DNA of 64,000 nt from the NCBI GenBank assembly GCA_038231295.1, contig JBBRLP010000004.1:1-64000 (forward strand), given 5' to 3'. This stretch comes from JANXLO01 sp038231295 (GTDB lineage Bacteria > Armatimonadota > Chthonomonadetes > Chthonomonadales > Chthonomonadaceae). Under the pieces are notes generated by a model. The model ran no database searches, was not told where the DNA came from, and worked only from the letters and a program-made list of their open reading frames with translations. This document shows positions 31,999 through 39,422 of this stretch, in pieces. Position 1 is the first letter of the stretch, and each line of letters starts with the position of its first letter. A program made the position numbers and the translations under genes.

Positions 31999-34900
31999 AT
32001 GACAACACGGGTTTTTTCGCTGGTAGGGCTGGTGCTTTTGGTTCTGTGTCTCTCGGCAGACAGCAGGGCGCAGGGAACAGGCGTGGCGCTTCCCGGCGTC
32101 ACGGGGCGGTGGGCGGTACGCCCGATTCGCAGCGGCGTGGCGCTGGATTTTGACCGCATCCCGCTGATTCGCGGCGGTCTGGTGCAGGTCTTTTCGCGTG
32201 GCTATGCAAAAGGCTATTACGGCTCTGGCTCCAACCCGCCTGCTTCGGCGGTTGAGAAGCTATCGGACGGCGGCTTCGCCTCTGTCACCCACTACTCCTA
32301 TGCGGCGGATATGCAGAAGTTTGAGGCGACGCAGCGTATCGAAGTCCATCCCAATGACAGTGTGACCTGGACTCTGCGTTACCGCTGGGACGGGCGCGAA
32401 CCCGCTCTGCTGGAATGGAATGCCGCTCGGCTCTGGGCCTATCCGCTCATTGGGGCGACCTACCGCGCCGACCACACCGGCGGAACAGCGGCGACGCAGG
32501 GAACCGTCGGCCCGCTCCAGCGCTCCGCCAAATATCCTGCGAACAGCCTCGCCCCGCTCTGGCAGTCCCTCACTTTTCAGAACACGGCCTTTGGAGAAAT
32601 GAGTTTGAGTGTGGGGGCCGGTGAACCGGGAGAAGGGGTTCTGTTCGACGGACGCGAAGACCCATATCTGCGGGACGAAAAGCTGTTCTGGCTGGGACTG
32701 CTCGGCGCGGAGATAACGCCCGGACAGGAGGCGACTCGCAGTTTTACGCTGACTCTGCGGCCCCAGGCGGCTCCTCCACCCGCTTCCGCCCCGGCTTCCA
32801 GACCGGAAGCGTTACGCGCCAGAACGGTACGCATTCCCGATGCGGGTCGTCCGCTTCCGTCACTCCAGGACGAGGCAGGGCATCCCGTACTCATCCCGGA
32901 GCCGAAGATCGTGCGATTTCCCGGCCTGTCCGAGGATTTTGTCCTGCAAGACAGATTAACGCTCCTAGATGCGCTGCCTTCTGGAGTGGAGTTCGATCCG
33001 GTGCGGCAGGAGTTGTTGCGTCTCGCGGCGGACGTGAACCGCGAGACCGGGGTGAGTGCGAAAATTCAGGCGGGCCCTACAGGCGGGCGCACATTACGGG
33101 TCTCCATAGAGGCTTCGGAACTGGCTGGAGCGCGTCGCCCGGAAGGTTATCAACTCCTGGTCTCCCCGCAGGCGGTGCAGATTATCGGGCAGGACGCAGC
33201 GGGTGCGTTCTATGGCCTCCAGACGTTGCGGCAACTGCTTCATCACCGGGAAGACAGGCGCTGGGTATTCACAGCCGCTGTGATTTCGGACTGGCCCTCT
33301 CTGCCTTTTCGCGGTGTCCATATCTTCGTCGGGAAAGACGCGTTGCCGTTTCATAAGAGACTCATCGAGCAGGTGATGGCTCGGTACAAGTTGAATCGCC
33401 TCGTGCTGGAGTGCGAATATACGCGCTGGAGTTCGCACCCCGAAATCGCCGTCAGTTACGGAATGAGTACGGACGACCTTCGCGCCGATGTGGCTTTCGC
33501 CCGCGCTCATCTGATGGAGCCGATACCCCTGGTTAACACGCTGGGTCACAGCGAGTGGATTTTCGCCAACGGCCAGCATCGTGATCTGGTTGAGGATGTC
33601 AACTCCCCTCACGCCTACGATGCGAGCAATCCCGACGCGTATAAGTTCGTGTTCGATGTCTATACGGAGGCGATCGATATCTTCCATCCGCGCCTGTTCC
33701 ATATAGGTCATGACGAGGTCAAGGTGCCGAGCCAGGACAGGGCGTTCGGCAAGTATCCTGCCCGTCCCGGCAATATCGCGAAGGGCGCGACCGCGCTGTT
33801 TGTCGAAGACACGAATCGTATCGCCGACTGGCTGCGGGCGCGAAGCGTTCGGACGATCCTCTGGAGCGATATGCTGTTGCACGAGTCCGAGGGCTTGCCT
33901 TTCCCGGATGTGCCGATCATGACCGCCGCCAATGCGCCAAGTCTGGCGGAGGCGATGCATCGGCGGGAGGCGATGCCCAGAGATGCGGTCATCGCGGACT
34001 GGCGATATACGCCCGGCGACGAACAGCGCAATGGCCTCGACCTCTTTCGGCCGCGCGGGCAGGAGACGCTGGCCTGCCCCTGGTTTCAGCCGGAGAACAT
34101 TCGGGGGTGGGCGGCGCAGGCCATCGCGCATAACTCCCTCGGACTGCTCTCCACGACCTGGGCAGGCTACGACAGCAACGAAAGCCTGTTGGAGTGGTGG
34201 CCGGAATATCGGCAGTTCACCGCTTATGTGCTGGCCGCAGAGTATGCCTGGAGCGGCAGCGAACGCCGCCCGTACGATGTATTCGGCAAGCCGTTCTATC
34301 GCGGCTATGAAGCCCCGAAACCGGCGACAGCCCCCGATCCTCTCCTGCCTATCACACCGCGTCCGCCATCCGATGCGTTGCCCTACGACGCCATGACGGT
34401 CTTCAATCGCGCCTATCGCGAAAGGGAGCCTTCGGCTCGGCTGCAGCCCGGCTGGTATCTCAGCCTGCACGACGCGGCGAACATCCGTCTCAGCGATACC
34501 TGGCCGCTCACCCTCCCGGTAAGCGCGTATCTTCCGACACAGAACGAACACAGTGCGGACGCGCGCGACTGGCCTATCACAGAACGAGAAGCCTCACAGA
34601 TCGCCGATGTCGGGATTCGCACCGCCGGTGTGCGTCCTGCCGGTATCATGCTTCAAGGTCGATTGAATCGGGAGCGCCCGCAGTCGGAGCGGACAGAGGA
34701 GCCGCCAATTCACTATCCCACAGCCGTCACGCTTTCCGTCCACGCCCGCGCCGCCTGGCTCTATTTTCTTCATGCCACCGCCTTTGCCGCCGAGGATAAG
34801 GCCACTGTCGGCGTCTATATACTGCACTACGCAAATGGGCAGACGGTCGAAATTCCGCTGCGGTATGGCAAGGAGATACGTGCGCTGGACGACGACACCT

Positions 34901-35073
34901 CCGCCGCGACCCTTTCCACGGACCCGGTACACGTCGGAAGTTCTGCCGCGCCGCTGAATCTGCGCCTTCTGCGCTGGAAGAACCCGCATCCCGGCGTGGA
35001 GATCGTCTCTCTGGAGTTTCGTAGCGACCATCCCTACGCGGCGCCGATCCTCTTCGGCGTGACAGGACGATAG
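31999..35073 (+). CDS. Secreted glycoside hydrolase family 20-like protein (beta-N-acetylhexosaminidase type)
   Basis: A 1024-residue exported protein. A signal peptide (FSLVGLVLLVLCLSADSRAQ) is followed by about 250 residues of beta-rich sequence, then a GH20 N-terminal domain with GYQLLVSPQAVQIIGQDAAG and FYGLQTLRQLL, then the catalytic barrel starting at WPSLPFRGVHIF. The catalytic Asp-Glu pair is Asp572-Glu573 in LFHIGHDEVK. The last 250 residues are a further beta-rich domain. Substrate-assisted hydrolysis of terminal N-acetylhexosamine is the known family reaction. ATG 31999 lies about 30 nt after a strong GGAAGGAG, too far for normal use. TATACT at 31933-31938 may be a -10 box. Confidence 0.82.
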   Translation: MTTRVFSLVGLVLLVLCLSADSRAQGTGVALPGVTGRWAVRPIRSGVALDFDRIPLIRGGLVQVFSRGYAKGYYGSGSNPPASAVEKLSDGGFASVTHYSYAADMQKFEATQRIEVHPNDSVTWTLRYRWDGREPALLEWNAARLWAYPLIGATYRADHTGGTAATQGTVGPLQRSAKYPANSLAPLWQSLTFQNTAFGEMSLSVGAGEPGEGVLFDGREDPYLRDEKLFWLGLLGAEITPGQEATRSFTLTLRPQAAPPPASAPASRPEALRARTVRIPDAGRPLPSLQDEAGHPVLIPEPKIVRFPGLSEDFVLQDRLTLLDALPSGVEFDPVRQELLRLAADVNRETGVSAKIQAGPTGGRTLRVSIEASELAGARRPEGYQLLVSPQAVQIIGQDAAGAFYGLQTLRQLLHHREDRRWVFTAAVISDWPSLPFRGVHIFVGKDALPFHKRLIEQVMARYKLNRLVLECEYTRWSSHPEIAVSYGMSTDDLRADVAFARAHLMEPIPLVNTLGHSEWIFANGQHRDLVEDVNSPHAYDASNPDAYKFVFDVYTEAIDIFHPRLFHIGHDEVKVPSQDRAFGKYPARPGNIAKGATALFVEDTNRIADWLRARSVRTILWSDMLLHESEGLPFPDVPIMTAANAPSLAEAMHRREAMPRDAVIADWRYTPGDEQRNGLDLFRPRGQETLACPWFQPENIRGWAAQAIAHNSLGLLSTTWAGYDSNESLLEWWPEYRQFTAYVLAAEYAWSGSERRPYDVFGKPFYRGYEAPKPATAPDPLLPITPRPPSDALPYDAMTVFNRAYREREPSARLQPGWYLSLHDAANIRLSDTWPLTLPVSAYLPTQNEHSADARDWPITEREASQIADVGIRTAGVRPAGIMLQGRLNRERPQSERTEEPPIHYPTAVTLSVHARAAWLYFLHATAFAAEDKATVGVYILHYANGQTVEIPLRYGKEIRALDDDTSAATLSTDPVHVGSSAAPLNLRLLRWKNPHPGVEIVSLEFRSDHPYAAPILFGVTGR

Positions 35074-35077
35074 CCCT

Positions 35078-36199
35078 ATGCCTACGCTCGAATCCGTGTA
35101 TGGTCAGGAGGCGGCAGTCCGTGCGCTCCGTAAAGCGCTCGAAGCCGAAACGCTGCCCGGCGCCTATCTCTTTCTCGGCTCTCCGGGGGTGGGGAAGGGA
35201 ATGCTGGCGAGGGCGTTCGCGCAGGCCATCGCCTGTCTGAATCCCCGACACGACCCGTTCGATTCCTGCGGCGAGTGCGACTCGTGTCGCCGTATGGAGG
35301 CCGGAACGCAGCCGGAGATCATGACCGTGCAGCCTGCGGGCGATCAGATGCAGATATGGCAGTTCTGGGATCGGGACAATCGCCCGACTCGTGGCGTACT
35401 CTCGCATACCCTGAACTATGCGCCCTCCATCGGGGCGAAACGAGTCTACATCATCGAGCGAGCCGACACGCTGAATGAGTCGGCGGCCAACAGCCTGCTG
35501 AAAGTGCTGGAAGAACCGCCTTCTTACGTGATCTTCGTTCTGCTTGCTCCCCATGCCGCCCGCGTTCTGCCGACCATCACCTCCCGCAGTCAGATGATTC
35601 GGGTCAATCCACTGACGCGGGAAGAGCTGACGGCCTATCTTCAGCAGAAGGCAGCCCTCGAACCCGAACGCGCCGCGATGCTTGCCGCCTATGCGGAAGG
35701 GCGTATCGGACAGGCGATGCAGTTGGCCTCCTCTCCGAATGCAGTGGAGGAAATAGGGAAGGTGCTGGACTTCGCAGAGGGTCTGGCGCAGGCGCCCCGC
35801 GTCCGCGCTCTGCGGCTGGCTGAACAGATGCGGAAGCTGTCCGGGCAGGTGAAGGCCCTGCTCGGCGAAGAGGTTCCTGCCGCGGAGACCGCCACCGGAG
35901 GCGACGAGGAGGAGTCCACGCCGACGGGCAAAGAGAAGACCGGACGGCGGCAGCTTGCCACGATCTTCGATCTCCTGGTCGTCTTCTATCGCGACCTGCT
36001 GACGCTGCGGGTAGGCGGCAGCCCGGAAACCGTCATCAATGTAGATCGGATTCGCCGCCTGACCCATCTCGCGCAGGCGGGAGAGGCCGACCGGTGGATG
36101 CGTTGTCTGGATGCGCTGCTACTGGCCCGCCGCCGCCTTGATGCCAACGCCAACATCGCGCTGGTGACCGAGGTACTGGCGATGAAACTGGTTCAATGA
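35078..36199 (+). CDS. holB: DNA polymerase III delta prime subunit
   Basis: A 373-residue clamp-loader subunit. Walker A is LFLGSPGVGKGMLARAF, the zinc-binding Cys set is CGECDSCRRM following an earlier Cys (CLNPRHDPFDSCGEC), and IIERADTLNESAANSLLKVL with LEEPP is the delta prime/gamma consensus. The usual sensor 1 Ser-Arg-Cys motif is seen as TITSRSQMI. It helps load the sliding clamp at replication forks. The gene starts 4 nt after the GH20 stop, although the two jobs are unrelated. A TATAAT box at 36202-36207, just after its stop, may start separate transcription of the next two genes. Confidence 0.92.
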   Translation: MPTLESVYGQEAAVRALRKALEAETLPGAYLFLGSPGVGKGMLARAFAQAIACLNPRHDPFDSCGECDSCRRMEAGTQPEIMTVQPAGDQMQIWQFWDRDNRPTRGVLSHTLNYAPSIGAKRVYIIERADTLNESAANSLLKVLEEPPSYVIFVLLAPHAARVLPTITSRSQMIRVNPLTREELTAYLQQKAALEPERAAMLAAYAEGRIGQAMQLASSPNAVEEIGKVLDFAEGLAQAPRVRALRLAEQMRKLSGQVKALLGEEVPAAETATGGDEEESTPTGKEKTGRRQLATIFDLLVVFYRDLLTLRVGGSPETVINVDRIRRLTHLAQAGEADRWMRCLDALLLARRRLDANANIALVTEVLAMKLVQ

Positions 36200-36243
36200 G
36201 GTATAATACTTGTCAGCAGTTGACGATAGAGAGAGGAGAGCAT

Positions 36244-36672
36244 ATGGCGACAGCATATAAAGAGGGGGAGCGAGTCCAGATCGTAGACCGGGAGGCCAAT
36301 GCGGAGGATGTGAAGTCCGGGCTGTTCTACAATCATTTTCGCGGCCTGACCGGGACTATCCAGAAAGTCTACTCTACCCAGGAGATTGTCGTAGAGGTGG
36401 AGCAGGAGAGCCTGACAGATGCCATCGCCGCTCGCCATAATGACGTGCAAGAGGCTATGAAAGCGAAGTGGCTCGACGGTCTTTCCGAAGAGGCGAAGGG
36501 CCGTCTTACGGAGAAGGAAAGAGATTTCCGGCTGCGCTACTCGCTGCTCGTTCATGCCAGCGATCTGAAAGCGCCTGTCGCGGCGGCGATACCACCCGGA
36601 ACTCGCGCCACATCGGCTGACCTCGAAGCGGCGGAACAGGCGTATCTCGACTCACGTAAGACCTCCGGTTAG
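36244..36672 (+). CDS. Conserved-looking protein of unknown function (142 aa)
   Basis: I do not recognise a named family. The N-terminal part, KEGERVQIVDREANAEDVKS followed by LFYNHFRGLTGTIQKVY and EIVVEVEQESL, has the pattern of a small SH3/KOW-like barrel such as ribosomal protein L21e, with the key G-x-x-G-x-I turn. The C-terminal half is helical and charged. It is soluble. ATG 36244 has AGAGGAGAG 4-6 nt upstream, and TATAAT at 36202-36207 may be its own promoter. The gene sits between holB and a XerC/D-type recombinase gene, 32 nt before the latter. A role in binding RNA or the ribosome is only a guess. Confidence 0.6.
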   Translation: MATAYKEGERVQIVDREANAEDVKSGLFYNHFRGLTGTIQKVYSTQEIVVEVEQESLTDAIAARHNDVQEAMKAKWLDGLSEEAKGRLTEKERDFRLRYSLLVHASDLKAPVAAAIPPGTRATSADLEAAEQAYLDSRKTSG

Positions 36673-36704
36673 CGCGTCGCTCCGGTAAGAGAGGAGGCAG
36701 GCGA

Positions 36705-37724
36705 ATGATTGAACGCAATAACGTACCGCTCTCCCATGAGGGCGAAGCGGCTGCTGCTGCTCCGACAGACAAGCCGCTTACGGAGCCTGCGCTCAGCCCG
36801 GCGCTGAATGACGTGCTGGACGGGTTTTTACAGTATCTGAAACTGGCGCGTAATGCCTCCGCGCACACCGTTCGCGCCTATCGCGCCGATGTCACGCAGT
36901 TCCTCGGCTATGTCGAATCGCTGCCGGAACTCGGTACGGGCGGGCTGTATCGGGTGGAGCGTACGCATCTCCGCGCTCTACTGACAGAGATGCAGAAGGG
37001 CGACTACAAACGCTCGTCGCTTGCCCGCAAACTCGCCTCCTTTCGGGCATTCTGCCGCTGGGCGAAGAAGCAGGGCTATATCGAAAACGACCCGACTGTC
37101 GGCATCCTGACCATCAAGCAGGAGGAGCGTCTGCCGGAGTTTCTGCGCCTCATCGAAGTCGAACATCTGCTGGACGCCCCCGATACCAACACCCCGGACG
37201 GCCTGCGCGATAAGGCGCTGATGGAACTGCTGTATGCCTCTGGCTTGCGCGCAGGGGAGGCCCAGGCGCTAGACCTGCCCGACCTCCACCTCGAGGAGGA
37301 GGAACTGCGCGTTCGGCACGGTAAGGGCGACAAGGAGCGGATCGCTATGCTGGGCCGCACCGCCATCGCAGCCCTGCGCGACTATTTGCGGCACGGACGG
37401 CCCCGGCTGGAAGCCAACAACACCTCCGGCAAACCCGACCCGGCGGTCTTCCTCAACAAGTTCGGCAGGCGTCTCTCCGACCGGGGTATCCGTCGCACAT
37501 TCGACAAGTATTTTAAAGAGGCGTCCGAACGCCTTAAAACGACTCCCCACACCCTTCGGCACTCCTTCGCCACGCATCTCCTCAACAACGGAGCCGACCT
37601 CCGTGCTGTGCAGGAACTTCTCGGTCACGCCCATCTCGTCACTACGCAGATCTACACCCATGTCACGACCGACCACATGAAGGCAGTCTACGAGAAAGCC
37701 CATCCCCGTGCGATCGAAGAGTAA
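36705..37724 (+). CDS. Tyrosine recombinase XerC/XerD-like
   Basis: A 339-residue tyrosine recombinase. The core-binding SAM-like domain (about 28-125) has FLQYLKLARNASAHTVRAY. The catalytic residues are visible: Arg in YASGLRAGEAQAL, Lys in RHGKGDKERIAML, His-x-x-Arg in TPHTLRHSFATHLLNNGA, His in LLGHAHLVTTQ and the nucleophile Tyr in IYTHVT. Length and lack of nearby att sites or phage genes suggest a chromosome-dimer-resolution enzyme. The first 25 residues are a less conserved extension. GAGAGGAGG lies upstream of ATG 36705. Confidence 0.9.
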   Translation: MIERNNVPLSHEGEAAAAAPTDKPLTEPALSPALNDVLDGFLQYLKLARNASAHTVRAYRADVTQFLGYVESLPELGTGGLYRVERTHLRALLTEMQKGDYKRSSLARKLASFRAFCRWAKKQGYIENDPTVGILTIKQEERLPEFLRLIEVEHLLDAPDTNTPDGLRDKALMELLYASGLRAGEAQALDLPDLHLEEEELRVRHGKGDKERIAMLGRTAIAALRDYLRHGRPRLEANNTSGKPDPAVFLNKFGRRLSDRGIRRTFDKYFKEASERLKTTPHTLRHSFATHLLNNGADLRAVQELLGHAHLVTTQIYTHVTTDHMKAVYEKAHPRAIEE

Positions 37725-37851
37725 GCCAGGCCGCTGTAGTGAGCGCCTATCGTCCTCAGTCCTCCCATTCGGATAGTTCACCCTCAGATTTGGGGCCGGG
37801 GGGCGGTCCGCACTGCCCGTTCCCTTCGCAAAAGGTATTTAGTAAAGAGCC

Positions 37852-37880
37852 TTGACAAAATCGAACGCGCTTGGTATACT
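37852..37880 (+). promoter_or_regulatory. Consensus promoter giving a probable leaderless transcript
   Basis: TTGACA (37852-37857), a 17-bp spacer and TATACT (37875-37880) are followed by only six bases before the ATG at 37887. The normal start site, seven bases after the -10, falls on or next to the start codon. Confidence 0.75.
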
Positions 37881-37886
37881 GCCTTT

Positions 37887-39104
37887 ATGAGTCTTACTTC
37901 CTTCGTCCAGCCCGCTCTCCTCAGCAAAATCAACGAGCGTCAGGTGCTGCGAACCATCCGCGCACGTGGCCCGCAGTCGCGTGCGGAGGTGGCACGGCAT
38001 TCCGGTATCAGTGCGCCGACCGCGTCCAAAGCGGTCGAGTCGCTGCTGAGAGCCGGACTGCTGGAGGAGGGCGAAGCGGACGGGGAACTGCGGGGTCGCC
38101 CTGCCCGCAAACTGCGTCTTGCCAGCGAGACGGTACAGGTACTGGGCCTGGTGATTGACGCTTCGCAGTGTCGGGTTGTGGCGGCAGGTTTGGATGGACA
38201 GCTCCACGAGCAACGCGAGACGCAGTTCCTCACGCCGGACACCTACGACGCGCTGATGGAGACCGCCTGTGACTACGCGAAACGTCTCATGCACCGGACG
38301 CATATCTCCACGCTCGGCATGGCGATCAGTATGCCGGGACTGATAGACTGTCGGCAGGAGCGCGGCATTCTCTCACCCAATGTCCCTCTCACCAATCAGC
38401 GCTCCCCGGGCCATGACCTGACCGAGCGACTTGGCATCCCCGTTATTCTTGTTCAGGAGTCCCATGCACTCTGCCTCGCGGAACGGCACTACGGTGCGGC
38501 AAAAAATATGAACGACTTTGCCATGCTGGATGTCAGCACCGGCATCGGCCTGGGCGTGATGAGCGGCGGACGACTGCTGACCGGCCACGTCGGGCTGGCC
38601 GGAGAGGTAGGGCATATCACGGTGGAACTGGACGGCAGGCCGTGCGGCTGTGGCAATCACGGCTGCCTGGAGACCGTCGCAAGCGATGCCGCGTTAGCCG
38701 CGATGCTCTCCCGGCGTCTGGGGCGCAAACTGAGCGTTACGGAAGTGCTCGCGATGCTGGAGACAGGAGAACTGACGGCGGACGAAGAACTGCGGCAGAT
38801 TAGCCGTTATCTCGCCATCGGGCTGGCGGCGGTCATCAATCTCTTCAACCCCTCGACGCTATTCATCCATAGCCGACTCTTTTCTGCCGATAGAACCTTG
38901 CTGCATCGCCTTATCGAAGAGACCGGTAAACGTGCGCTGCCGCCCTCCTTTGCCCACTGTCGGATCGTGCAGGCGCGGGGCAGCAAGCGGCAGGGGGCTA
39001 TCGCCGCCATTATTGACCATCTGACCGAATCCGTTGTTCCTGTCGTCATGACCGACGCACTTTCCGGGCATTCTACCGCCCGCTTACTCTCACGTTGCCC
39101 ATGA
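37887..39104 (+). CDS. ROK family transcriptional regulator
   Basis: A 405-residue protein. An N-terminal winged helix (SRAEVARHSGISAPTASKAV) is joined to a ROK sugar-kinase-like domain: DVSTGIGLGVMSGG is the phosphate-binding type loop, and CGCGNHGCLETVAS is the ROK zinc-binding signature. Members repress sugar genes and respond to free or phosphorylated sugars; sugar kinase activity is usually lost. The start is fixed by the family N-terminus and lies right at the predicted transcription start, so the mRNA appears leaderless. It may control the nearby GH20 gene or a distant glycan regulon. Confidence 0.88.
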   Translation: MSLTSFVQPALLSKINERQVLRTIRARGPQSRAEVARHSGISAPTASKAVESLLRAGLLEEGEADGELRGRPARKLRLASETVQVLGLVIDASQCRVVAAGLDGQLHEQRETQFLTPDTYDALMETACDYAKRLMHRTHISTLGMAISMPGLIDCRQERGILSPNVPLTNQRSPGHDLTERLGIPVILVQESHALCLAERHYGAAKNMNDFAMLDVSTGIGLGVMSGGRLLTGHVGLAGEVGHITVELDGRPCGCGNHGCLETVASDAALAAMLSRRLGRKLSVTEVLAMLETGELTADEELRQISRYLAIGLAAVINLFNPSTLFIHSRLFSADRTLLHRLIEETGKRALPPSFAHCRIVQARGSKRQGAIAAIIDHLTESVVPVVMTDALSGHSTARLLSRCP

Positions 39105-39140
39105 AATTGACCGGCGGTTGAAACTCCGGTAGGTTATCCG

Positions 39141-39292
39141 GGGGTTTTCAACCCATATGCGCTAACTTACGCACTTTGAACGATATTTCCGGCTGCCAAT
39201 TCGTATCCTGTTTGAACGTGGACTGATGCCGATAGCAGGAAGCAATACCCGCGCCAGAAGCCGTAAGTTAGCGCCTATGGGTTTTCAACCCC
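39141..39292. repeat. Paired GGGTTTTCAACCC repeats around an inverted-repeat segment
   Basis: GCGCTAACTTACG (39159-39171) and its perfect complement (39262-39274) enclose about 90 bp of noncoding sequence. Immediately outside lie two direct copies of GGGTTTTCAACCC (39142-39154 and 39280-39292), with CATATG or CCTATG between. This looks like a small inverted-repeat element inserted next to, and possibly duplicating, a GGTTTTCAACC unit. The ends resemble those at 393-407 and 624-638. Nothing in 39105-39422 appears to code. Confidence 0.5.
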
Positions 39293-39333
39293 AGGCTCCC
39301 AATCAATGAGAGAACCAAGAATTTCCGCAGCTT

Positions 39334-39384
39334 GCGTCCGGAGGACGCCCGCTATTTCCAGCCGGGTACGTTTTTGTACCTGGC
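39334..39384 (+). repeat. Dispersed repeat C, copy 1
   Basis: Two small back-to-back palindromes, GCGTCCGGAGGACGC and GCCGGGTACGTTTTTGTACC, separated by a short CCGC..TTTC linker. A near copy in the same orientation lies at 50358-50408. This copy ends 38 nt before the DUF1549/DUF1553 gene and would be in its mRNA leader. Confidence 0.65.
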
Positions 39385-39422
39385 AGACGCAGAGCAATCG
39401 TGTAAGAAAGGTGCTGTAGTAG

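Noticed and set aside
33094..34551. 485-aa open frame antisense to the GH20 gene
   Set aside because: Shadow of a GC-rich gene; Arg/Gly/His-rich, no family features, and the sense frame has clear GH20 catalytic residues.
34727..36067. 446-aa antisense frame over the GH20 end and holB
   Set aside because: Composition is typical of reverse-frame GC-rich DNA and both sense genes are strongly supported.
36705..37724. Integrase of a genomic island
   Set aside because: Although a tyrosine recombinase, it sits in a housekeeping context after holB, with no tRNA gene, att-like direct repeats or phage genes beside it.
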